Of a DNA stretch of 43,599 bases, positions 1 to 6,402 are shown piece by piece. The notes under the pieces were generated by a model that searched no databases, was not told the DNA's origin, and saw only the letters and a program-made list of their open reading frames with translations. This DNA is from Lachnospiraceae bacterium. GTDB lineage: Bacteria; Bacillota; Clostridia; Lachnospirales; Lachnospiraceae. The DNA is taken from assembly GCA_022774505.1 (NCBI GenBank), contig JALFLW010000012.1, positions 1-43,599 of the forward strand, written 5' to 3'. Positions within the stretch are counted from its first letter, which is position 1; every line of letters starts with the position of its first letter. A program made the translations under genes and the position numbers.

Positions 1-11
1 GTGTCTGTAAA

Positions 12-266
12 ACTTGGGGCGTAAGTACCAGCGGGTGCAAGTGCCTCTCGAAACCCCTGATTCCCACCTTGGGGTAAATACGGGAGGATGCGTTCATCAA
101 ACATCAAAGCAGCAAAGCAATTAGACTTTTCGAAATCCGTAAGTGACAAGACAATTTTTTAGTCACAGCTCACGGATTTAAAAGTGCTTGGAAAGGCAAA
201 ATGCTATTGCATGCAACCGGACATAAGACATATTATGGGTATATATCGGTTTTGGGTGTGGGAAGT
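12..266 (+). repeat. End repeat copy 1, HEARO-like structured element without an ORF
   Basis: This 255-bp element matches the reverse complement of 43319-43583. Shared blocks are ACTTGGGGCGT at the 5' end, GATGCG followed by TTCATCAAA near 90-105, a block of about 25 identical bases at 152-177, and a 3' end carrying GACATAAGACATATTATGGG and GGTGTGGGAAGT. An ATCCGT..GTGAC / GTCAC..ACGGAT stem spans 136-177. Between the shared blocks the sequence varies while spacing is kept, as in a structured RNA. From memory, the GGGG..ATGCGT..TTCAT arrangement resembles HEARO RNA, the omega RNA of IscB transposons. No IscB or transposase gene is present. The repeat identity is seen directly; the HEARO assignment is inference. 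Confidence 0.6.
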
Positions 267-316
267 TTTAGTAATTTATTTTGAAATAATAATTACTGTC
301 AGGTGATCAGTATGAC

Positions 317-355
317 GTTGGGGGCAAAAGATCTTTTGCCCCCAACTGATTTTTT
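317..355 (+). terminator. Rho-independent terminator
   Basis: A perfect 30-base palindrome (GTTGGGGGCAAAAG and its complement, 317-346) is followed by TGATTTTTT on the plus strand. It would end plus-strand transcription coming from the end repeat or beyond, and its T-run is the start of the first terminator-linked repeat. Confidence 0.7.
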
Positions 356-422
356 AGTGTATAGGAAAATGCTCGTAACGTAGAGGGAATACAAGTGCAA
401 AACGCTGGTTTTTCCCTTTTTT
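350..422 (+). repeat. Terminator-linked repeat, copy 1
   Basis: The unit is TTTTTTAGTGTATAGGAAAA, then TGCTCGTAACGTAGAGGGAA, a short variable stretch, and a GCAAAACGCTGGTTTT hairpin ending in a T-run. It is directly followed by copy 2; a third copy lies inverted at 25792-25865. In each copy the leading T-run is the tail of a preceding terminator hairpin, so the roughly 35-base conserved core always sits between two terminators. The function is unknown. Confidence 0.75.
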
Positions 423-514
423 AGTGTATAGGAAAATGCTCGTAATGTAGAGGGAATCCAACGAGAATTGCGGAGCAATTCTTGGAGGGCAAAACGCTGG
501 TTTTGCCCTTTTTT
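417..514 (+). repeat. Terminator-linked repeat, copy 2
   Basis: The core is nearly identical to copy 1 (GTAATG in place of GTAACG). The variable part holds an extra hairpin, GAATTGC-gga-GCAATTC, framed by CCAA and TTGG. The unit ends with a 9-bp terminator stem GGGCAAAAC/GTTTTGCCC (487-508) and T6 (509-514). It faces the convergent lipoprotein gene that ends at 529. Confidence 0.75.
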
Positions 515-528
515 ATGTGAACTTATAC

Positions 529-1683
529 TTATACAATACGAAAAACGAGCTTTGTTGTGTTACCGGCAGCGTCCTTTGCTTTTACTACATAGCGTCCTGT
601 TTTTCTGACGGTTGTTTTCTTTGGATTTACTTTTTTGCCGTTGATCGTGACAGATTTCATCTTGTAATTATCCTTAAAACGAAGGGTAACCGGTTTTTTT
701 GCTTTCTTGCCATTTTTGATGCCGCTGATAACCGGTTTGGTGTTATCTACGCGGAAAGTTACGAAAGATATATTTCCGTTTGCATCAGCCGCGGTGATCT
801 TGTATTCTTTGCTTTTGGATGCTTTTAAGAAAGTATTGCCGATGATAATGCCGTTTACGATAACATTTTTTACATTGACATTATCAGTGATGGTAATCTT
901 TACCGGTTTGCGGTACAGGCCATTATTTTTGATACCGGCAATTACCGGTTCTTCGGTATCTGCAGTGATAGGATTTCCTGCTGTCACAGCGATCAGTTTA
1001 CTGTCTGCAGGCAGCGTGTCGGTACTCCAGCTTGCAGTTGCTCCATTGACTGTTCCGTTGCTTTCTGTAACATTTGTCGGGAAGGTGATCGAATAATTCA
1101 TGATAATTCCGACAGATTTGAGATAAGCAAATGCATTGTCATAACCATTTAAGGATTTTTTTGTAAGATCACCAATCTCTGAATAGGAATTATTTTGGGA
1201 AAGCTTTGCCATATCGGATGACATGGATGCAGTCATAGAATCAGAAGTACTGGTAGCTTTGGCTATAAAAGTGCTGCCCTCCAGCGTCATCTGGGAAAAT
1301 GGTGCTGATGTGATGGTATTTGTGGTATATAATTCTGCATTGGAAGAACCCTCTTTTAATTTGTTGATATAGGCATTTAAATCGGTTAAAGTGGTCTTCA
1401 TAGCATCCGTATTTGCAAAAGTCAGCTCTCTGCAGAAGGTGATATATGTCATACCATTAATTGTCTCTTCTGCTTTTGTAAAATCTGAGGAAGTTAACGG
1501 TGAGGTGTTTGCAGACTGGTTTAAGGATTGTTCGAAGGTCTGTTTCTCATACAGATATTTCACCTTATAGGAACAGGTTCCATCAGCATTGAGTGTCATG
1601 GCTGCTTCCATTCCCATACAGCCGGTCAGTGCACTGATCACTAAAATAAGTGCCAGCATTAAGCAGGATAATTTCTTTTTCAT
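529..1683 (-). CDS. Secreted lipoprotein with C-terminal Ig-like repeats
   Basis: This is a 384-aa predicted lipoprotein of unknown function. The N-terminus is a lipoprotein signal peptide with an LTGC lipobox, giving a lipidated Cys22. The middle part (about 23-225) resembles no family I can name. The last 150 residues contain Ig-like modules of the type found in surface proteins, each with a 'KPVISGIKNG'-like strand, a 'VKNVIVNG' or 'MKSVTINGKK' strand and an ending such as 'KDAAGNTT'. The ATG at 1683 has GGAGG 5 nt upstream; an in-frame TTG 12 nt earlier would overlap that site and is rejected. It has its own promoter at 1730-1758. It probably sits on the outer face of the membrane. Confidence 0.8.
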   Translation of the reverse strand: MKKKLSCLMLALILVISALTGCMGMEAAMTLNADGTCSYKVKYLYEKQTFEQSLNQSANTSPLTSSDFTKAEETINGMTYITFCRELTFANTDAMKTTLTDLNAYINKLKEGSSNAELYTTNTITSAPFSQMTLEGSTFIAKATSTSDSMTASMSSDMAKLSQNNSYSEIGDLTKKSLNGYDNAFAYLKSVGIIMNYSITFPTNVTESNGTVNGATASWSTDTLPADSKLIAVTAGNPITADTEEPVIAGIKNNGLYRKPVKITITDNVNVKNVIVNGIIIGNTFLKASKSKEYKITAADANGNISFVTFRVDNTKPVISGIKNGKKAKKPVTLRFKDNYKMKSVTINGKKVNPKKTTVRKTGRYVVKAKDAAGNTTKLVFRIV

Positions 1684-1729
1684 ATTTTCCTCCAATCATA
1701 ATTATGTTATTGTGAGTGGTTACTTCATT

Positions 1730-1758
1730 ATTTTATCATTAAAGGGAAATAATCACAA
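1730..1758 (-). promoter_or_regulatory. Sigma-A type promoter of the 529-1683 lipoprotein
   Basis: On the minus strand TTGTGA (1753-1758) and TAAAAT (1730-1735) are separated by 17 bases. The -35 box lies at the tail of the terminator that follows the upstream GtrA gene. Confidence 0.5.
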
Positions 1759-1797
1759 GAAAAAAAGACAGGGGATGTACGATTACTCATCCCCTGT
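1758..1797 (-). terminator. Terminator of the GtrA gene
   Basis: On the minus strand a 10-bp perfect stem ACAGGGGATG/CATCCCCTGT (1768-1797) is followed by CTTTTTTTCTTG. It lies about 50 bases after the GtrA stop codon. Confidence 0.8.
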
Positions 1798-1848
1798 GGA
1801 ATATCTTTGTAAAAGATTGTCCTGTTTTTTATAAAGATATTGGATTTA

Positions 1849-2262
1849 TTATATCTTATAAATATAATATTTGCGTACAGCAAAGTTCCAGAGAAATACA
1901 ATAAAGGTTGCTGTGATCTTTGCCATGATCTTAACCATACCATAATACTCCACGAGACCATACATGAGTATCACGTTTAAGATAAGTCCAATGGCACCGG
2001 TCATAAAGATCTGGCACATCTCCCGCCAGATGGAGCGGTCCGTTACCACATCCTTAAAAGTAATGGCACGGCCTAACATCCAGTTAAAGTAAAGGCCGAT
2101 CATGAAGGCTGCAATGGTACTCCAAAGATATGACAGCCTTGTAAAATAGACAAGACCGGCAAAACAGCACCATTCCATAATGGCACCACTGCCGCCGACA
2201 ATGATATAGGAGCGAAACTGGTGGAAAAGTTCCTGCCAGTGCTCTTTATCTGATGGAAACAT
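1849..2262 (-). CDS. GtrA family membrane protein
   Basis: A 137-aa protein with four predicted membrane helices and the GtrA-family pattern: 'SYIIVGGSGAIMEW' in helix 1, 'FNWMLGR.ITF' after helix 2 and 'WNFAVRKYYIY' at the C-terminus. GtrA proteins are thought to move or present lipid-linked sugars (such as undecaprenyl-phosphate glucose) for cell-envelope glycosylation. The ATG at 2262 is preceded by AGGAGG with an 8-base gap. Longer in-frame starts up to 2379 are rejected because a good promoter (2340-2368) lies inside that stretch. It is monocistronic with a terminator at 1758-1797. No partner glycosyltransferase is adjacent, so the substrate cannot be told. Confidence 0.85.
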   Translation of the reverse strand: MFPSDKEHWQELFHQFRSYIIVGGSGAIMEWCCFAGLVYFTRLSYLWSTIAAFMIGLYFNWMLGRAITFKDVVTDRSIWREMCQIFMTGAIGLILNVILMYGLVEYYGMVKIMAKITATFIVFLWNFAVRKYYIYKI

Positions 2263-2339
2263 TTCAGAATCCTCCTCTTTCGTTTCTGATTTTTGCCACA
2301 AATCGGACAAAAATCCCCAAATTTTTAACACAGTCAAGG

Positions 2340-2368
2340 ATTCTATCATATTTTGGGATGTTTGGCAA
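2340..2368 (-). promoter_or_regulatory. Promoter of the GtrA gene
   Basis: On the minus strand TTGCCA (2363-2368), a 17-base spacer and TAGAAT (2340-2345). It supports the short start of the GtrA gene at 2262. Confidence 0.6.
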
Positions 2369-2417
2369 CTTTTTTTCACCTGTTAGCGTTGATTTTTGAC
2401 CTCTTAAGCTATTTGTG

Positions 2418-2446
2418 TTTACAAGGGAATCGTTTCTATCTATAAT
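2418..2446 (+). promoter_or_regulatory. Promoter of the LytTR/LiaF-like operon
   Basis: TTTACA (2418-2423), a 17-base spacer and a consensus TATAAT (2441-2446), about 47 bases before the LytTR start codon. Confidence 0.6.
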
Positions 2447-2492
2447 AAGCACATATCTTAGCTGAGTGAGAAAATAAAGAGAGGCGGTGTAT

Positions 2493-2966
2493 ATGAAGAT
2501 AAAGATTGAACTGGACAGTGATCTGACGGAAAATGAGATCATTATCCGTTGTCCGGCTCTGACTGAGGACATTCAAAGGCTGCAGCAGGTCATATCAGAC
2601 ACCGTTCCGGTACATCCGAAAATGACCTTTTATAAAGGGGATATACAGTATTTTCTGAATCTGGAAGATATACTTTTTTTTGAAACAGAGGAGAAATGGA
2701 TCAATGTCCATACGGCAGAGGATATCTTTCAGACCAGACAAAAGCTTTATGAACTGGAAGAATTACTGCCCCGCTATTTTCTGCGGATATCAAAGTCTGC
2801 AATATTAAATACCCATAAGGTGTATTCGATACATAAGAATATTGCGTCATCCAGTGTGGTGGAATTTTTGGATAGTCATAAACAGGTATTTGTATCACGA
2901 AACTATTATAAAGCGTTGATCCATCAGATTGAAATGAATCATTATCAGAGTGAAGGAAATGGATGA
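2493..2966 (+). CDS. LytTR-domain transcriptional regulator, no receiver domain
   Basis: A 157-aa protein. The last 100 residues form a LytTR DNA-binding domain ('DIQYFLNLEDILFFETEEKW', 'RYFLRISKSAILNTHKV', 'FVSRNYYKAL'). The first 45 residues are a short unassigned segment with no receiver or membrane helix, so its signal input is not visible. The ATG at 2493 follows GAGAGG with an 8-base gap; a GTG two codons earlier is possible but worse placed. Its stop overlaps an ATG in the next frame (ATGA at 2963), and a LiaF-like membrane protein follows. Stand-alone LytTR regulators beside small membrane proteins are common in Firmicutes and usually autoregulate the pair (family knowledge). Confidence 0.88.
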   Translation: MKIKIELDSDLTENEIIIRCPALTEDIQRLQQVISDTVPVHPKMTFYKGDIQYFLNLEDILFFETEEKWINVHTAEDIFQTRQKLYELEELLPRYFLRISKSAILNTHKVYSIHKNIASSSVVEFLDSHKQVFVSRNYYKALIHQIEMNHYQSEGNG

Positions 2967-3037
2967 TTTACCACATGTTAATTATTGAGATACTGCAAAG
3001 TAATTATTTATTTAGAAGAAAGGATATGGTGATCAAT

Positions 3038-3775
3038 ATGAAAAAACATTCAACACATGGCATTGATAAGCTGTTTTGGGGGCTGTTCTTTGTTGCAGGT
3101 GCGGTGATGCTGATTTTAAGCAAGCTGGGAACATTACCTGATCTGTCATTTCTCAGTATTGTTTTTACGATCATTTTTGCATGGACATTTTTGAAGGGAA
3201 TTTTTAGCATTAATTTTTTTGAAATTTTGTTTTCGGCTGCATTTCTTGCATGGATATATGATGACGTGCTCGGAATTACAGCTTTGACGCCATGGACTCT
3301 CTTGGGAGCAGCACTGCTTGGTTCGATCGGATTAAGCCTTTTGTTCCCGGGAAAGCATCGATGGCATGTATTTCGTCACAATTCTTCGGATGATAGTATT
3401 CCATATGCAGAAGAGGTTGTAGATATTCCTGATGAGGAAACAATCCATCTGGAAAATTCCTTTGGAGCTTCTATTAAATATATTAATTCGCAGAATTTCC
3501 GCAATGCGCATCTGGAAACGAGTTTTGGTGAAATGAAGGTATATTATGACAATGCATTTACTACAGAAAAGCAGGTATATACAAAGATTGATGTGGCGTT
3601 TGGTAACATGGTGCTTTATGTGCCTAAGACATGGCAGGTGATCAATAATATTGATTGTTCCTTTGGTGCGGTAGATATTAAGAATCAGAAAAGTTATACC
3701 CCACTGCCGGAGGCACCGGTGCTTGTGATCACGGGAAGTGTGGCATTTGGCGGTGCAGAGATCATATATGTGTAG
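3038..3775 (+). CDS. LiaF-like membrane protein (cell-wall stress response type)
   Basis: A 245-aa protein. Residues about 8-105 form four hydrophobic segments, and residues about 140-245 form a soluble beta-rich domain with repeated 'LENSFGASIKYIN', 'LETSFGEMKVYYDN', 'DVAFGNMVLYVP' and 'CSFGAVDI' turns. This is the pattern of LiaF / 'cell wall-active antibiotics response' C-terminal domains, which in other Firmicutes damp envelope-stress signalling. It follows the LytTR gene in the same operon and is its likely partner. The start is uncertain: ATG 3038 is chosen because the protein sequence becomes family-like there; ATG 3026 lies closer to AGAAAGGA, and ATG 2963 would add 25 unlikely residues. 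No LiaRS kinase-regulator pair is nearby. Confidence 0.8.
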   Translation: MKKHSTHGIDKLFWGLFFVAGAVMLILSKLGTLPDLSFLSIVFTIIFAWTFLKGIFSINFFEILFSAAFLAWIYDDVLGITALTPWTLLGAALLGSIGLSLLFPGKHRWHVFRHNSSDDSIPYAEEVVDIPDEETIHLENSFGASIKYINSQNFRNAHLETSFGEMKVYYDNAFTTEKQVYTKIDVAFGNMVLYVPKTWQVINNIDCSFGAVDIKNQKSYTPLPEAPVLVITGSVAFGGAEIIYV

Positions 3776-3805
3776 GTAAGTCTCTTTTATTATTTAATTT
3801 CTAAG

Positions 3806-3913
3806 ACTTCCCACACCCAAAACCGATATATACCCATAATATGTCTTATGTCCAATTACTCTTCAGGACATAAGACATATTATGGGCTGCTTTCTGTTAT
3901 TGGTGTGGGAAGT
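3806..3913. repeat. 108-bp palindromic element (MITE-like)
   Basis: The termini are ACTTCCCACACC (3806-3817) and its exact complement (3902-3913). Inside, a perfect 21-bp inverted repeat (3833-3853 and 3866-3886) is built on CCCATAATATGTC with a 12-base loop. Each arm matches the 3' end of both end repeats (219-266 and 43319 onward). It looks like two copies of that terminus joined head to head. It has no coding capacity. Confidence 0.8.
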
Positions 3914-3928
3914 TTTTGTTAATTTATA

Positions 3929-4051
3929 TCAAACCGCCCATAATACCAAGTATTTTATCGGTATTATGGGGAGACTGTTTTCCAGATTGCTTTTCCTATT
4001 TCCGGCATTTGTCAGCTGTGCTAAGGCAAGTCGTATTATTCTGCGTTCCAT
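3929..4051 (-). pseudogene. Truncated carbon-nitrogen hydrolase (nitrilase family), N-terminal remnant
   Basis: A 40-codon reading frame begins at ATG 4051 behind an excellent GGAGG (6-base gap). Its first 27 residues, with 'IRLALAQLTNAGNRKSNLENS', match the N-terminal strand and helix of nitrilase-superfamily amidohydrolases, which are normally about 270-300 aa. After 'ENSL' the frame runs into 'PIIPIKYLVLWAV' and a stop inside a CCCATAATACC hairpin (3937-3970), only 16 bases from the 108-bp palindromic element. I infer that the gene lost most of its length by rearrangement or insertion here. The catalytic Glu, Lys and Cys are all missing, so it cannot be active. The rest of 3776-4147 shows no other gene. 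Confidence 0.5.
3937..3970. repeat. Hairpin CCCATAATACC / GGTATTATGGG
   Basis: An 11-bp perfect stem with a 12-base loop, 24 bases beyond the 108-bp palindromic element and beginning with the same CCCATAATA. No T-run follows on either strand. It may be a second, degraded arm of the same repeat family. Confidence 0.45.
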
Positions 4052-4147
4052 GATACACCTCCGAATTGTAACTGTGCTGTGTCATATGGTATCATTTACC
4101 GGGACTGCTTGAGATCACCTTTACATTTTGATATTGCGGTGAGGCTG

Positions 4148-4876
4148 CTACTCTGCCAGCTTCTCTTGATATAGCTGACGATTTACATAAGCTGTTACGT
4201 TCTTCATCCATAATTTATATGCCGAACTGTTTAAATGAACATATCCATCACTGGAATAGGATCTCTTTAAGCCACCACTTTTGTCATACATTCCTTTTGC
4301 AATATTGATATAATATACATTTTTCTTTTGCTTACAATATTGTTTCATCTTTCGGTTTAATGCACGGATTGTTTTGTTGTTCAAATATTTGCGATTTTTG
4401 GCAGAGCACATCGGTGGTGTGCTTTCTATGTATATCACAATTTCGGGATTTCGTTTGCGAATTCCATTTACATAAGAAGCATAATTCTTGTAAACGCTAT
4501 TTACATCTTTCCACATATCATTTGTACCCATGCAGATAAAGACACGTTTTACCTTTGATGCTGCGATAGCATCCTTTGCTTTACATACTTTTCCTTTATA
4601 ATGTATTCGATATTGTGCAGGACCATTACTATCGTTTGCAAAGGAATAGCATCCTTGAACGAACCACTTCGGTCCTCCTAAATATCCTTTTTTCTGTGAT
4701 TGTGCATAATATTTCAAGCCCAATCCAATCGAGTTACCAATAAATGCCGACCTTGAAAAATAGGCATTTCGTTCCTTTTTGCTAATCGTATTCTTTCCGG
4801 CTGCCTGTACCGGCAAAACGCATATCATCATACTCAATATAATAAGTAACAATGTTCCTTTGATCAGTTTCTTAAT
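4148..4876 (-). CDS. Secreted SGNH/GDSL-type hydrolase, apparent AUU start
   Basis: A 242-aa predicted exported esterase or acyl hydrolase. The SGNH blocks are visible: 'AFIGNSIGLG' with nucleophile Ser49 (GNS in place of GDS), 'CMGTND' near residue 117 for the oxyanion Asn, and 'SSDGYVHLN' near the C-terminus for the catalytic Asp and His. Starting at the ATT codon at 4876 gives MKKLIKGTLLLIILSMMICV and then LPVQAA, a textbook signal peptide. AAGGAGG lies 8 bases upstream (4885-4891) and a promoter at 4924-4952. Upstream in frame, no ATG, GTG or TTG exists before a stop. Internal TTG or ATG codons cut the signal peptide and lack a ribosome site. The substrate is unknown; surface polysaccharide deacetylation is one option. 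Confidence 0.82.
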   Translation of the reverse strand: MKKLIKGTLLLIILSMMICVLPVQAAGKNTISKKERNAYFSRSAFIGNSIGLGLKYYAQSQKKGYLGGPKWFVQGCYSFANDSNGPAQYRIHYKGKVCKAKDAIAASKVKRVFICMGTNDMWKDVNSVYKNYASYVNGIRKRNPEIVIYIESTPPMCSAKNRKYLNNKTIRALNRKMKQYCKQKKNVYYINIAKGMYDKSGGLKRSYSSDGYVHLNSSAYKLWMKNVTAYVNRQLYQEKLAE

Positions 4877-4923
4877 TGTTCTTTCCTCCTTATCCGTTTC
4901 TCTTTTTGTATATTTCTTTTTAT

Positions 4924-4952
4924 ATTATATAATTGTAATTGCTAGATGTAAA
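4924..4952 (-). promoter_or_regulatory. Promoter of the SGNH hydrolase
   Basis: On the minus strand TTTACA (4947-4952), a 17-base spacer and TATAAT (4924-4929). It places the transcript start about 40 bases before the proposed AUU start. Confidence 0.6.
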
Positions 4953-4986
4953 TGGTTTTTAATAGATAATTCAAATTCCGATTGAG

Positions 4987-5290
4987 CTATCTGATCTGGC
5001 TTTCCCGCAGGCTCATCACACACAGAATGACCGTCGGATCGTTCACCGGCACTCTTGCAATTGCAGCACCCTGTTATTGTCGACCGAAAAGCTGTGTTGA
5101 AGAAATTGATAATCAGAGCATCAAAACGGAAGTTTGCACTTAAACATCACGAGTTACATAATGTTTCACTTCTTTAGACGGATTGGCAAATTCTGTTTTA
5201 AAAAAATCAGGATAATATTTTTTTAAAACAGAAAGAGATTTCATGAACAATATTTCCTTTTTCAGTACAATTTTTAAAAGCTCAATCAAT
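4987..5290 (-). other. Decayed or anonymous sequence with short coding remnants
   Basis: The minus strand carries an open stretch ending at 4987 that reads GAAIARVPVNDPTVILCVMS and then LRESQIR. It looks like a real protein C-terminus but is cut by a stop just upstream (about 5070), and its base composition is richer in G+C than its surroundings. I could not place the family. Further upstream lies the 34-codon frame at 5140-5244. Nothing else recognisable is present between the SGNH promoter and the terminator at 5288-5331. Confidence 0.3.
5140..5244 (-). CDS. Possible 34-aa small protein or gene fragment
   Basis: The frame reads MKSLSVLKKYYPDFFKTEFA and then NPSKEVKHYVTRDV. AAGGA lies about 10 bases before the ATG. 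The composition is protein-like (amphipathic and lysine-rich), but there is no recognisable family, and it lies in a stretch that also holds another broken frame. It could be a genuine small protein or the remains of a larger gene; the evidence does not decide. Confidence 0.25.
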   Translation of the reverse strand: MKSLSVLKKYYPDFFKTEFANPSKEVKHYVTRDV

Positions 5291-5331
5291 AAACAAAGGA
5301 AGTACACCTCATTGGAAATGTACTTCCTTTT
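5288..5331 (-). terminator. Terminator after the GGGtGRT gene
   Basis: A 12-bp stem AAAGGAAGTACA/TGTACTTCCTTT (5295-5306 and 5319-5330). The minus-strand tail is TTTGTTTATTG, so it is a moderate terminator about 40 bases after the stop of the GGGtGRT gene. Confidence 0.6.
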
Positions 5332-5370
5332 GTATAAAAATAATTTAAAACGCTTTGTTTATGCGGCTTT

Positions 5371-6381
5371 TTAGAACTTGCCTGCATCAGCGGCTTCCTG
5401 AACAGCTACTGCTACGGCAACTGTCATACCAACCATTGGGTTGTTACCTGCACCGATCAGACCCATCATCTCAACGTGAGCCGGTACAGAAGAAGAACCT
5501 GCAAACTGTGCATCGCTGTGCATACGTCCTAAAGTATCTGTCATACCATAGGAAGCAGGACCTGCAGCCATGTTATCCGGATGAAGAGTACGTCCTGTAC
5601 CACCACCGGAAGCTACAGAGAAGTACTTCTTACCCTGCTCAAGGCACTCTTTCTTGTAAGTACCTGCAACCGGATGCTGGAAACGGGTAGGGTTTGTAGA
5701 GTTACCGGTGATAGATACGTCTACGCCCTCTTTGTGCATGATAGCAACACCCTCTGGTACAGAGTTTGCACCATAGCAGTTTACTTTTGCACGAAGTCCC
5801 TCAGAATAAGACTTACGGAATACTTCCTTTACTTCATTTGTATACGGATCATACTCTGTCTCAACGAATGTGAATCCATTGATACGGGAAATGATCTGGG
5901 CAGCATCTTTACCAAGACCGTTCAGGATGACACGAATCGGCTCTTTACGAACCTTGTTTGCCTTCTCAGCAATACCGATCGCACCCTCTGCTGCTGCGAA
6001 TGACTCGTGACCAGCCAGGAATGCGAAGCACTTGGTATCCTCCTCAAGGAGCATCTTACCAAGGTTACCATGTCCTAAACCTACCTTACGTGTATCTGCA
6101 ACAGAACCCGGGATACAGAAAGACTGAAGTCCCTCTCCGATAGCTGCTGCTGCTTCTGATGCCTTACGGCAGTTTTTCTTGATCGCGATCGCTGCACCTA
6201 CGATGTATGCCCAGCATGCGTTTTCAAAACAAATCGGCTGGATTCCTTTTACCTGATTGTATACGTCAAGTCCAGCATCTTTTGTGATTTTTTCTGCTTC
6301 TTCAATAGAAGAAATGCCATAGCTGTTTAATACTTTATTGATCTGGTCAATTCTTCTCTCATATGATTCAAATAATGCCAT
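5371..6381 (-). CDS. GGGtGRT family protein
   Basis: A 336-aa protein of the family named for its GGGtGRT motif, seen here as 'SVASGGGTGRTLHPDN' around residues 259-265. Other conserved-looking stretches are 'GLGHGNLGKMLLEED' (101-115) and 'AGHESFAAAEGAIG' (123-136). It is soluble, with no signal peptide or membrane segment, and Gly/Ala-rich, suggesting an enzyme-like fold. The ATG at 6381 has GGAGG with a good gap. It follows the NifU-like gene by 21 bases and is followed by a terminator, so the two form a closed two-gene operon. The family has no established biochemical role that I know of; constant pairing with an Fe-S scaffold-like protein suggests a metal- or Fe-S-dependent function (inference). 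Confidence 0.88.
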   Translation of the reverse strand: MALFESYERRIDQINKVLNSYGISSIEEAEKITKDAGLDVYNQVKGIQPICFENACWAYIVGAAIAIKKNCRKASEAAAAIGEGLQSFCIPGSVADTRKVGLGHGNLGKMLLEEDTKCFAFLAGHESFAAAEGAIGIAEKANKVRKEPIRVILNGLGKDAAQIISRINGFTFVETEYDPYTNEVKEVFRKSYSEGLRAKVNCYGANSVPEGVAIMHKEGVDVSITGNSTNPTRFQHPVAGTYKKECLEQGKKYFSVASGGGTGRTLHPDNMAAGPASYGMTDTLGRMHSDAQFAGSSSVPAHVEMMGLIGAGNNPMVGMTVAVAVAVQEAADAGKF

Positions 6382-6402
6382 GATTCGTTTGCCTCCTTTT
6401 CT

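Noticed and set aside
1-266. The left end repeat as a group I or group II intron.
   Set aside because: No GTGYG start, domain V or conserved intron core was recognised, and both copies are only about 260 bases long.
3882-4112. A 76-aa plus-strand frame.
   Set aside because: It starts inside the 108-bp palindromic element and is antisense to the nitrilase remnant, with no ribosome site.
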